This document shows, piece by piece, positions 1 through 7,516 of a DNA stretch of 23,117 nucleotides. Made by a program: the position numbers and the translations under genes. The stretch comes from CAZFLY01 sp964519995. GTDB taxonomy: Bacteria > Planctomycetota > Phycisphaerae > Sedimentisphaerales > Anaerobacaceae. The stretch lies in the NCBI GenBank assembly GCA_964519995.1, contig CAZFLY010000046.1, forward strand, positions 1 through 23,117, written 5' to 3'. Each line of letters opens with the position of its first letter. Position 1 is the stretch's first letter. Under the pieces are notes generated by a model. It was given only the letters and a program-made list of their open reading frames with translations, ran no database searches and was not told the origin of the DNA.

Positions 1-64
1 ATTACTATTTGGGCGCATTTAATTTATGACTGGAATAAATCATTTTTCCGAGTTCGCATATCAT

Positions 65-120
65 ATACGTAAAGCGCGTAGCTCTGCCACAGGTACGCGC
101 TTTACGTATGAGCTTTTTCT
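65..120 (+). terminator. Rho-independent terminator of a gene left of the window
   Basis: A perfect 16-bp inverted repeat (65-80 against 94-109, arm ATACGTAAAGCGCGTA) encloses a 13-base loop and is followed by a T-rich run at 113-125. The T tract lies on the right, so it works for + strand transcription entering from outside the window. On the - strand no T tract follows the stem. The rest of 121-258 shows no coding sequence. Confidence 0.75.
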
Positions 121-258
121 TTTTGGTTGATTGTTAATGGACTTAGCCATGCCTTTCGGCAGGCCGAATAAAAGAGTGAGCAATGAACGAGTTCTGTCCT
201 GCCTGCCCTCGAATGTTTATAAGCTGTAGTCGGGGGATTTGCGACAAATTGAAGTTTC

Positions 259-2622
259 TTATTTTACATTACCAAATGACGTCTGCAGATTTGAGTCTAT
301 AAAACATGTTTCGCCAACTGCCGCGATGACACTATATGGGTATTCATTTGTTTCGACATTTACTCCGATACAAACAGCTCCTCGCGTCTGATTTCTTTGC
401 TCTGATGCAAAAATATCTTGCATTACAGAGTTTCTTACGGTTCTTGCTAAACGCTTATATGGAAACCCTGCGATTAAATATCTCCTTTTCTCTGGGCCTG
501 AAAGGAACGTTACCCAATTATGCTTATGTTCCACCCTGCCTGTTTTGACCCTACTCCTCAGGCAAAACATCTCATATTCAAAGGTCGTTTGATCTTCTTT
601 TGTTGAATTAAGTAGAATAAAACCAAGTTCCGTCCACCGCTTCGGACGCTTCAGACATACTCGGTTGATTATATCCTTCCACCATTTTGTCATCTGCAGG
701 GAGGGTTTCTCCACGGTTTTACCAACCTCTTTCGCCGTGAAATATGGATCAAGCTCTTTTGATTTATTGGCCAGAGAAATATGTAAGCCAGTATATTCCA
801 TATCTCCGATGTTGAATCCATTTTCAAGATAGAATCCTAGCAAATCCAACTCATCGCCTACATAATCGACATGGTGTTCAAATTCCCTTCTCCGCAACAA
901 ATAGTGTATCTTCTCAACTTCATTATCGAGCAATTCAAAAACGCATTCCAATGCAGATACTGACATGGAGGGAACGAGAGAACGAACTTCTCTCTTTATA
1001 AGTCCACCATTGATCGCTTCCTTAATGTTACTGCTTATGAATCCCAAGTCCTCAATGGTAAGGGTCAGCGGGATATAATAATTAACAAGCGTAGTATCAA
1101 TTCTGTTTTCTTTGCCGTCTCTGGTCTTTAAAATATGCATTCCTGGGTAACTAGAAAGATATTCGATAAATCTATTTGCCTGATCTGCTGGTTCTAATAT
1201 CAGGTCTTCGAGCGTTCTCTTGAATCTGAAAGGCTCGCCTCTCTTTGCAAGAGCAGAAACAGCACCTGCTTTGCATTCAGTTACTATGGCAAAAGAATCA
1301 ATGATAACAGTTAGATCATTCTCATATTGCAGGCCAGTTTTTGGGTCGTTCCATTGACTTTGACGGAAGAGGGTACCATTTGGGAAATTCCTCTTTATCA
1401 AATCGGCTGCGATTTCCTCCAAGTAATCTCCCTTATGATGGTCATACTTTTTTTTCAGAGATTTATCAACAGCAACTAATCCTTCAAGTAGGCCTAGGGT
1501 CATATGTGGCAATATACCCAATATCGACGAAAAGTAAGTATCTTTGGCTATTTTGATGAAAGGTTTCCTCAGAACGGGATTGTCCAGAACAAAATACTCG
1601 GTCTTATGGTCTTTCAAATCACCGAACTCGAATGACCAGTTATCCAATATACATCGCAATGCAACTTCACTCTCTTGACTACTAAGCAGACGCATCAAGT
1701 CATCCAAGCTAAAAGTATATATATCTGATAATCGTAAATCAGAATGTGCTAACAACATTATCTTTAGGTTTCTGCAACTCTCACCTGAGTTCTTATAAAG
1801 CTCTTTCGCCTCTTCATTACTAATGGGTACCATATCTTGCCAGGTTTCATTATATTCCTTTATTACCTTCTCGTAGTTTCGGATTTTCATGAAGCCGCGC
1901 ACCTTAGCAAGGTGCGTATTAAGCTTTTCACCGGCACTATGTACAATTCCTATTAGCAAGTCGACTAATTTTTCAGGGTCAATGCCATACAATGATCTAA
2001 ATTTATCTCTCACACCGCGAGCCAAACCTTTTGTCAACATGAACATTTGTTTAGGATAAGCCCAATTTCTGATTGCCGCTGTCTGATCCCTCATTCTCCA
2101 AAGCAGAATATGCTCTAACAATTCCTCTTCAGTGACATTATCAGGCACATCATACTGCCTCCTTCCCATTAGATCTCCGAGTTCCTTCATCTCAGTCCTC
2201 AGTGCCTCGGCTTTCTCTGCAAGTGGCTTGACGGATATAGCCCTCTCTTGCATGAGCGCGAAGGCCTGCATAATCTCTAAATAGTGATAATAGAAATCCA
2301 ATTCTCCTTTATATGCTTCTGGATCTGTGCCCTCTGGATAGGATAGGAAGTATATGGCGCAAAAGGAGAGAATATAGAGAGCTTCGTACTCCTCGAACCA
2401 CTTGATAATGGATGGATACCTTTCGTCGAATTCCTCCTTAGCCTTTCTTCCGATGTCCCGGATAACCCCCATCCTTTTCTCTTTGGGCCAGTCCTCAGGG
2501 AAGACCTCAGGTACTTCAAACATCTTCATTTTGACTGGTTCCCATGGCTGCTGACCTTTCCATGTCGGGGATTTTCTCCGAGCCTGTTTAGATCTTTGAT
2601 TTTGTTTTCTTCTACGAATCAT
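259..2622 (-). CDS. Large orphan protein with a PD-(D/E)XK nuclease-like centre
   Basis: This is a 787-residue protein that I do not recognise as a named family. It starts at ATG 2622 with a very basic N-terminus (about residues 1-24). Residues 50-390 look mostly helical. The centre carries the spacing of a PD-(D/E)XK nuclease fold: Glu402/Glu403 in a helix (GDYLEEIAADLI), Asp436 in ENDLTVI, then Glu449-Cys-Lys451 in AIVTECKAG, preceded by hydrophobic strand-like residues. That pattern is typical of restriction-endonuclease-like and NERD-like domains. The C-terminal 330 residues have no motif I can name. No signal peptide or membrane segment is seen. The gene stands alone: no methyltransferase, helicase or other partner is adjacent inside the window. 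A DNA repair or defence nuclease is possible, but that is an inference from the motif alone. The coding sequence is AT-rich (33% GC in the 60-base line at 1501-1560). Confidence 0.8.
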   Translation of the reverse strand: MIRRRKQNQRSKQARRKSPTWKGQQPWEPVKMKMFEVPEVFPEDWPKEKRMGVIRDIGRKAKEEFDERYPSIIKWFEEYEALYILSFCAIYFLSYPEGTDPEAYKGELDFYYHYLEIMQAFALMQERAISVKPLAEKAEALRTEMKELGDLMGRRQYDVPDNVTEEELLEHILLWRMRDQTAAIRNWAYPKQMFMLTKGLARGVRDKFRSLYGIDPEKLVDLLIGIVHSAGEKLNTHLAKVRGFMKIRNYEKVIKEYNETWQDMVPISNEEAKELYKNSGESCRNLKIMLLAHSDLRLSDIYTFSLDDLMRLLSSQESEVALRCILDNWSFEFGDLKDHKTEYFVLDNPVLRKPFIKIAKDTYFSSILGILPHMTLGLLEGLVAVDKSLKKKYDHHKGDYLEEIAADLIKRNFPNGTLFRQSQWNDPKTGLQYENDLTVIIDSFAIVTECKAGAVSALAKRGEPFRFKRTLEDLILEPADQANRFIEYLSSYPGMHILKTRDGKENRIDTTLVNYYIPLTLTIEDLGFISSNIKEAINGGLIKREVRSLVPSMSVSALECVFELLDNEVEKIHYLLRRREFEHHVDYVGDELDLLGFYLENGFNIGDMEYTGLHISLANKSKELDPYFTAKEVGKTVEKPSLQMTKWWKDIINRVCLKRPKRWTELGFILLNSTKEDQTTFEYEMFCLRSRVKTGRVEHKHNWVTFLSGPEKRRYLIAGFPYKRLARTVRNSVMQDIFASEQRNQTRGAVCIGVNVETNEYPYSVIAAVGETCFIDSNLQTSFGNVK

Positions 2623-2974
2623 ATCTTTATATTAGTTCTATATGATAAGCAGGTTCCATTTTAATGCGTAGCAAACTTAGCATAGAATATAAACAGTTGC
2701 ACATCATACCTGGATGATAGGAATAAACCCACCCTACAATCTTGTTTTGATTCCGCTTATGCAGGTGTTATTATTGTCGGGATTGTCGGGAAAGGCAAGA
2801 AGAAAATCACGACAAGAGCATAGGAGCATATAAAAATATAAAAAGGCGGAACGCAAGGGTTCAAAATCGTAGATAATGAAAAGCTCAGCCGCGTGGGCAA
2901 CGCGTCAACTACAGCGTGTGGTTAGGCTATTTTCCTCAAATCGGTTGATTCAAAAAGTCAAGCACTATACTCAT
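2623..2974. other. Intergenic stretch with no gene seen
   Basis: This 352-base AT-rich stretch lies between two - strand genes and should hold the promoter of the 787-residue protein near its left end. I see no convincing -35/-10 pair, no tRNA and no coding sequence. The only repetition is a 9-base unit present twice in tandem (ATTGTCGGG, 2773-2790). Confidence 0.5.
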
Positions 2975-4375
2975 TCATGAATCCTTTACACAATTATACC
3001 TCTTGTCCCAGTAACGCTTGAGGTCCGCGTATGCCTTGCAGTGCAGCCGGAGATTGCTCCTGTATGAAAGATTGCCCACCAAGCTAATCAGCGGTTTGCG
3101 GTATTGCCACAAGTTGCCCCAGACCCTGCGGGTAATGCGCGATATCGAATAGAAGTCCCGGTCGCAGGAGGTCATTTCTTCGATGATGCCGTCAAGAGAC
3201 AAATGCTTATACCGAGCTACCGGGAAGGTCAGCGTGTAATATTTCCAGTCTTCCGGGAACGTATCGAGGCCGATGCGGCCCTGCGATGTCATCTGGTCCC
3301 ACAGGCGCGTGCCGGGCAGGGGAGTCAAAAACAGCACGTTGAGATTGTCCACACCGTACTGACTGGCCGCCTCGGCGATACGTTTGCCGATGCCCGGTTC
3401 GTCTATGTCCAGACCGATGATGAAAGAGCCAACTACCAGAATTTTGTGCCGTTGTATGCGCCGTACGGAGGCGCGGAAGTCCCGACCTTTCAGAAGGTTG
3501 AATTTCTTGCCGACCTCCAGAAGCCCTTCCGGCGAGGGGGACTCAAAGCCGATGAAGACGCCTCTGCACCCGGCCTTCGCGGCCAGCGCCAGAAGCTCTT
3601 CGTCATCGGCGAAGTTAATGGTGGCCTGGGCAATCCATTCCTTTCGCAGCTTCGCCTGTGCCATAGCGCGGAACATGTCCTTGGCGCGTGCGATGTGTTC
3701 AGGACGCGTGCCGATGAGGTTGTCGTCCACCACCAGAACAAGTTTCTCACGAATCAACTGGAACTCCCGCACGACATCCGAAATGGGTCGCTGCCGGTAC
3801 TTGGCCCCGTTGAACGTTGTCACACTGCAAAAGCTGCAGTTCAAGGGACAGCCGCGTGTGGTCTGAATAGCTCCGAAGGCATATCCACCATTCAGCAAAT
3901 CATGGCGGGCGAGCGGCACATCGTTCATCTCGGCTAACCCTCCGTCATACCGGCGTTTTAGGCTGCCATGCCGGGCGTCCTCCAGGACCTGCGTCCAGAT
4001 GCCCTCGGCTTCCCCCGTGACGACCGAATCCGCGCGCTCTAGACTCTCGTCCATGCACATGGTCGCATGAATGCCGCCCATAACGACGGGCACACCCAGA
4101 TTCCGGAAGTGACCGGCCAATTCGTAGGCGCGGTTCGCCTGCGAGGTGAAAGCGGTAATGCCCACCAGGTCCGGCCGAGGCATGGCCTGATAGTCAGGTG
4201 CTCCGAGGTTCTCGTCCACTATTGAGATTTCCCACTCCGGCGGGGTCAGGCCGGCCAGAACCATAAGGCCCAGCGGTTTCCACACGCGGTAGCGGTTCCA
4301 GCGGCTCTCCTTGACGTTGACGATGCTGACAAGCGGGTTTGAGGGATTGATCAGATATAGTCGCATAGAATCCAT
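2975..4375 (-). CDS. B12-binding-domain radical SAM protein
   Basis: This is a 466-residue radical SAM enzyme. The first 140 residues look like the cobalamin-binding Rossmann domain of this superfamily (opening RLYLINPSNP, then VDENLG and GGIHATM). The core follows with the cluster motif CPLNCSFC, the CxxxCxxC signature that binds a 4Fe-4S cluster and S-adenosylmethionine. Later segments (VDDNL, GFESPS, GSFIIGLD and LTPLPGTRLWDQM) match the usual TIM-barrel landmarks of the BchE/hopanoid-type subgroup. The substrate cannot be read from sequence; lipid, hopanoid or cofactor methylation or rearrangement are typical for relatives. No good ribosome site precedes ATG 4375, and ATG 4366 (MRLYLINP) is an equally plausible start. 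The gene is clearly richer in G+C (38 of 60 bases in line 3541-3600) than its neighbours, which may mean transfer. Confidence 0.93.
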   Translation of the reverse strand: MDSMRLYLINPSNPLVSIVNVKESRWNRYRVWKPLGLMVLAGLTPPEWEISIVDENLGAPDYQAMPRPDLVGITAFTSQANRAYELAGHFRNLGVPVVMGGIHATMCMDESLERADSVVTGEAEGIWTQVLEDARHGSLKRRYDGGLAEMNDVPLARHDLLNGGYAFGAIQTTRGCPLNCSFCSVTTFNGAKYRQRPISDVVREFQLIREKLVLVVDDNLIGTRPEHIARAKDMFRAMAQAKLRKEWIAQATINFADDEELLALAAKAGCRGVFIGFESPSPEGLLEVGKKFNLLKGRDFRASVRRIQRHKILVVGSFIIGLDIDEPGIGKRIAEAASQYGVDNLNVLFLTPLPGTRLWDQMTSQGRIGLDTFPEDWKYYTLTFPVARYKHLSLDGIIEEMTSCDRDFYSISRITRRVWGNLWQYRKPLISLVGNLSYRSNLRLHCKAYADLKRYWDKRYNCVKDS

Positions 4376-4500
4376 TCACTGACGGCTTTTGCATCGCCGC
4401 GAGAGGTCTCCTTTTTATTTAGCCACCACAAAATAATAAATGGTAAATAGTAGATAGTCAATTGATTTTGCCTGCCCCATTGTTTGGAGTGTCGTCAACT

Positions 4501-4857
4501 CTAATGGGGGCTTGCCCCTTTGCTTCGGCGTTTGCGCCGCTGTTTCTGTTTGCGAATCTTCTCAGCCTTTAATGCCGCTGGACTCTCAGAGCCAAATTTC
4601 TCCTGTTCGATCAGCTCACACAATCGTTTTCGTGCATAATACCGGTTCAGGGCTTGCGACCGTTCCCGCTGCATCTTCACTTCCAGCCCGCTCCGGATGT
4701 GTTTCAGATAAACGCAGCTCGCTGTCTTATTTACGTTTTGTCCGCCCGGCCCCGATGAACGAACATATTTTTCCTTTATGTCCGCTTCCTGCACCCCCAG
4801 TGCCGCCATCCTCGCCTCAAGCCCTTCCTGCTTCTTTCGTGTCACACCAAAATTCAT
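4501..4857 (-). CDS. GGQ-domain peptide chain release factor-like protein
   Basis: This 118-residue protein consists of the catalytic domain of class I release factors. The motif RSSGPGGQNVNKTAS puts the catalytic GGQ at residues 38-40, which in this family enters the ribosomal peptidyl-transferase centre and hydrolyses peptidyl-tRNA. The segment RSQALNR further on is like RF1/RF2 and the C12orf65/PrfH-like group rather than ArfB. The codon-recognition domain of RF1/RF2 is missing. The C-terminus is strongly basic (RKQKQRRKRRSKG), as in rescue factors that use a tail to probe an empty mRNA channel. A role in rescuing stalled ribosomes is therefore inferred. ATG 4857 is preferred; an in-frame GTG at 4863 would add two residues. 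Confidence 0.9.
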   Translation of the reverse strand: MNFGVTRKKQEGLEARMAALGVQEADIKEKYVRSSGPGGQNVNKTASCVYLKHIRSGLEVKMQRERSQALNRYYARKRLCELIEQEKFGSESPAALKAEKIRKQKQRRKRRSKGASPH

Positions 4858-5084
4858 CTTCACCTGACTATTGTTTTATGATTCCCCCATAACATCAATC
4901 TCACCGGCACCGCTTTGACACGTCCGCTAGAGTGCTTGGTTAGGTGCCGTCTTTCTTCTTTTTCTCGCGTTCATGCGCCCTGAGAATTGTTTCACAGATT
5001 TGTGAACTCGGGACCACTTTAGCCAATTTTCCTCCTGTTCTGTCTGACAACGTTGCCGAGACGAGACCGTAGCAGAGCGTTTGT

Positions 5085-5118
5085 CCTGATAGTCCGGCAC
5101 GCCGAGGTTCTCGTCCAC
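5085..5118 (-). pseudogene. 34-bp remnant of a second radical SAM gene
   Basis: On the - strand this reads VDENLGVPDYQ, nearly the same as VDENLGAPDYQ in the intact radical SAM gene (4186-4219). At DNA level 30 of 34 bases match. The similarity stops abruptly at 5118-5120, where an 8-bp tandem repeat begins, and fades after about 34 bases on the other side. It lies in a 423-base stretch (4864-5286) without any supportable gene. It is most simply a leftover of a duplicated or related gene. Confidence 0.6.
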
Positions 5119-5119
5119 A

Positions 5120-5215
5120 CATCCACGCATTCACGCATCCACTCATTTACTCATCAACGCATCCACTCATCTACGCATCTACTCATTCACGCATTTACTC
5201 ATCTACGCATCCACG
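5120..5215. repeat. 8-bp tandem repeat, twelve units (CATYYACK)
   Basis: Twelve octamers follow each other without a break, of the form CAT-N-N-AC-G/T (for example CATCCACG, CATTCACG, CATCTACT). Only the fourth and fifth bases and the final G/T vary, apart from one unit with CA at those positions. A partial unit follows. The block sits between the release-factor-like gene and the membrane/coiled-coil gene and directly abuts the radical SAM gene remnant. The apparent His/Thr-rich reading frame across it is a product of the repeat. Confidence 0.9.
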
Positions 5216-5286
5216 CACCGTTTTCTCTGCACTGTCCCCAGACAGTAATAGGTGGATCTCCCTATTACTCTGGTTGTTCGACTCTT

Positions 5287-5748
5287 TTATCCTGAAACAA
5301 GTTGAATAATAATCGTGATCAGAGTCGTGACAAGAACACCAGCCCCGAAGAGAACATAGTCTCTCTTGGCACTCCGACGTTGCCCGGATGCCATCAGATT
5401 GGCAAAGTGCTCGGCGACTGGGATGGGAACATTCTCTAATGCTGCGATTCGATCCTTCAGTTCCTTTTCTCGTTTATCCAAGTCCGAGAGGCCTTGCTCG
5501 AGTTGCTTGACTGAGGATTGTTTTTCTTTGGCAACGCGGGACAACTCAGACAAGATGGAGTCGACTTCCGCGGACGCGTTGGCGAGACTGCGAGTCAATT
5601 CAGCGAGGCGTTCACCATAGGGTTTCTTCGGTTCTGGTTTGCCGAGGAACCGATACAGAATCTTCCTCACAAGTTCAGTTGACGCAAATCCTGCGCCGAG
5701 CAAGCTTGCCAACGCGGCAATCACCGTACCCAAAATTTCAGGCATCAT
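5287..5748 (-). CDS. Small membrane protein with coiled-coil middle, unknown function
   Basis: This is a 153-residue protein of unknown family. Residues 5-25 form a hydrophobic, Ala/Gly-rich segment, residues 44-108 are charged and heptad-like (a likely coiled coil), and residues 131-150 form a second membrane segment (VLFGAGVLVTTLITIII). The likely layout is two membrane helices joined by a soluble coiled coil. An AAGGAG lies 12 bases before ATG 5748; a second ATG follows at once. It stands alone among short repeats, so the neighbours say nothing about its job. A structural or scaffold role is possible but unsupported. Confidence 0.65.
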   Translation of the reverse strand: MMPEILGTVIAALASLLGAGFASTELVRKILYRFLGKPEPKKPYGERLAELTRSLANASAEVDSILSELSRVAKEKQSSVKQLEQGLSDLDKREKELKDRIAALENVPIPVAEHFANLMASGQRRSAKRDYVLFGAGVLVTTLITIIIQLVSG

Positions 5749-5839
5749 GTTCTGTTATCTCTCCTTAGTCGAACATTGCGGCTCAGTGGCGCAGCACACG
5801 TGGTGTTCAAGTGCAGCCGCTGGTTCAATTCTTGTCGTT

Positions 5840-5862
5840 CGTATCTCGTATTTCGTATATCG
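5840..5862. repeat. 7-bp tandem repeat (CGTATNT, three units)
   Basis: CGTATCT, CGTATTT and CGTATAT follow directly, then CG. A further lone CGTATCT occurs at about 5909. Such heptamers are known as dispersed short repeats in several bacterial lineages; here only this small block is seen. Confidence 0.55.
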
Positions 5863-5871
5863 CCAGTTGAA

Positions 5872-5898
5872 ACTCCTGAATTCTGACTCCTGTCTTCT
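5872..5898. repeat. 14-bp imperfect tandem repeat
   Basis: ACTCCTGAATTCTG (5872-5885) is followed by ACTCCTGTCTTCT (5886-5898). A related GATTCTGAATTC occurs at 5923-5934. The block is low complexity and sits in the non-coding stretch between the GH26 gene and the membrane/coiled-coil gene. Confidence 0.4.
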
Positions 5899-5922
5899 CT
5901 AACGACCTTCGTATCTCATTTT

Positions 5923-5982
5923 GATTCTGAATTCAAATAATTTTGGATGTGCAGAGCACACACTACGAACTATTTCAGAATC
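5923..5982 (-). terminator. Nested inverted repeat at the end of the GH26 gene
   Basis: A 9-bp outer pair (GATTCTGAA at 5923-5931 with TTCAGAATC at 5974-5982) encloses a tight inner hairpin (TGTGC, loop AGA, GCACA at 5948-5960). It overlaps the last codons and stop of the GH26 gene. There is no clear T tract after it on the - strand, so a role as a terminator or 3' stabiliser is only a guess. Confidence 0.3.
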
Positions 5983-7022
5983 GGATAATGTATCTTAGGT
6001 TGAGCTATTTTGACCCAGGGCAGTTCTTCCCAGGTCAGCGTCTCATCACAGTCGTAGATGGCTCGAAATGGTTGCCGGATGCCGGAAGGCTCAAACCAGT
6101 ACATAAACCATGTCCATCGTGGCTGACTTCGGAGTTTTTCCTGGCTTGGCACGGTGCCCACCTCGCCCAGTGCAATGGGTTTATCGCCAGCTAAAGCAAG
6201 GAGCTGGTCATAGTTCATCTGGTTAAATCCTTCCGAGTATACATCTGTTGCAAGAATATCCACCACATCGTGTCCAGGATAATACTTTTCATAAGGGTCT
6301 ACATATGCTTTCACTTCATTGGCATTAAATACCCAGATCAGATTGTTCAATTTATGAAAATTTACCAGCCGTTCAAAGAGCATGCGATACAGCTTTTTAT
6401 AACCCGTGTCGCCGGCTTTTTTACCCCACCAAAACCAATTACCGTTCATTTCATGATAAGGACGCCACAACACGGGCACGCCGGCATCGCGCAGTTGTTT
6501 AAGAAAAAAGGCGATCACATCCACCTGGGATTTCCAGCGTTCGTTAATCTCAGTCCCAGACGTGATCAGATCCTGCCATTGCTGGTCTGTAAGTTCACCT
6601 TGTATGGACTCCTTGAAGGTGACCGGCTCCTCTTCAATGGGACGTACCGCATGCCACATAATGGTGATGATAAATCCCTCATGGTGTCGTCGAATGGCTT
6701 CATCTACGATCTGCTGGCGATAGTTAATGCCGTCCCAGGTGCCCGGCGCACTGAATCCGAAATCTTGTCCAAATACAGCAGGATAATGATTTGTTTGTTT
6801 ATGCACGCCAGCAAGGCGGGTGGAGCCGACAAGAGGCACACAGTGCTGGCCGGTAAGTGTGTGCTTGCCGGAAATGCTGTAGATATATTTCAACAGTTTC
6901 ACTGCTTCAGGAGAAGGATTTGGTGTCACCGGTTGGATGGAGACCTCAGAGCCAAAGAGCGATGAAGCTCCTATATACAATAATCCCGTAAATAACCAAA
7001 AAGTGATTTGCCTGAAATTCAT
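5970..7022 (-). CDS. Secreted glycoside hydrolase family 26 enzyme (beta-mannanase-like)
   Basis: This 350-residue enzyme begins with a signal peptide (about residues 1-25: MNFRQITFWLFTGLLYIG, cut near SSLFGS). The GH26 barrel fills the rest. WRPYHEMNGNWFWWG carries the acid/base Glu191, and KPIALGEVG carries the nucleophile Glu287, as in retaining GH26 enzymes. Substrates in the family are beta-1,4-mannans, sometimes mixed-linkage glucans or xylans; mannan is the most likely, but specificity cannot be fixed from sequence. It should act in the periplasm or outside the cell. The start is supported by a strong AAAGGAGG at 7031-7038, 8 bases before the ATG, with a short AT-rich hairpin just upstream. 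It lies 85 bases downstream of the acylphosphatase gene on the same strand. Confidence 0.93.
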   Translation of the reverse strand: MNFRQITFWLFTGLLYIGASSLFGSEVSIQPVTPNPSPEAVKLLKYIYSISGKHTLTGQHCVPLVGSTRLAGVHKQTNHYPAVFGQDFGFSAPGTWDGINYRQQIVDEAIRRHHEGFIITIMWHAVRPIEEEPVTFKESIQGELTDQQWQDLITSGTEINERWKSQVDVIAFFLKQLRDAGVPVLWRPYHEMNGNWFWWGKKAGDTGYKKLYRMLFERLVNFHKLNNLIWVFNANEVKAYVDPYEKYYPGHDVVDILATDVYSEGFNQMNYDQLLALAGDKPIALGEVGTVPSQEKLRSQPRWTWFMYWFEPSGIRQPFRAIYDCDETLTWEELPWVKIAQPKIHYPILK

Positions 7023-7107
7023 GGTTTGAACCTCCTTTATTGATGAATAATTTTATCAATCTGCGCTTTATAGCCCAAGGCTTTTTCTTCTTTCTGCAAA
7101 ACGAATT

Positions 7108-7383
7108 TTAGAAAGTAATGCGGAAGTCGGTGTAGGAGGGATCGATGGAATATTCCTGGATGTCAGTTTTACGTATATAGTGGCCGAAGTAGTCGTTTAT
7201 GTCGGCGATGCAGCTTTCGACATTTTCCACAGGACCCTGGGCGAGCATCTCAACAGTACCATCCGGCAGGTTGCGTACATAGCCGGTAATCTGATGACGG
7301 CTTGCAATACTACGCGCAGTAAAACGAAAGCCTACGCCTTGTACACGGCCAGTGAAGATAATACATCGTGCTATCTGGTCCAT
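7108..7383 (-). CDS. Acylphosphatase
   Basis: This 91-residue protein has both signatures of acylphosphatase: GRVQGVGFRF near the N-terminus with the catalytic Arg20, and GYVRNLPDGTVE with Asn38, which orients the attacking water. The family hydrolyses the carboxyl-phosphate bond of acyl phosphates such as acetyl phosphate or 1,3-bisphosphoglycerate, in the cytoplasm. The length is typical. ATG 7383 is chosen over an in-frame TTG at 7389 that adds two residues; neither has a good ribosome site. The gene is followed by the GH26 gene on the same strand, probably without functional meaning. Confidence 0.95.
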   Translation of the reverse strand: MDQIARCIIFTGRVQGVGFRFTARSIASRHQITGYVRNLPDGTVEMLAQGPVENVESCIADINDYFGHYIRKTDIQEYSIDPSYTDFRITF

Positions 7384-7516
7384 GCTCAACCGGATCTTTT
7401 TTGTTGACTATGCCTCAACGGATATTATTTTCACCCACACGCGTTCGGCTGTATACTAACGTGAAATAATCTTGCATGCAAACCAAGTTTTTATTGGTAA
7501 ACAACATAGAATTGAT

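Noticed and set aside
2850..2890. A tRNA fragment suggested by GGTTCAAAATC
   Set aside because: No acceptor stem, anticodon arm or matching T stem could be drawn around it.
3104..3937. A 277-codon open frame on the + strand
   Set aside because: It lies opposite the radical SAM gene, whose cluster motif and domain landmarks are clear. Its composition follows from the GC-rich codons of the real gene.
5120..5215. CRISPR array
   Set aside because: The period is 8 bases with no spacers, so it is a simple tandem repeat.
5053..5295. A His/Thr-rich frame on the + strand, as if a metal-binding protein
   Set aside because: The composition comes from translating the 8-bp tandem repeat; there is no ribosome site.
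6270..6965. A 231-codon open frame on the + strand
   Set aside because: It is the complement of the GH26 gene, which has a signal peptide, both catalytic glutamates and a strong ribosome site.
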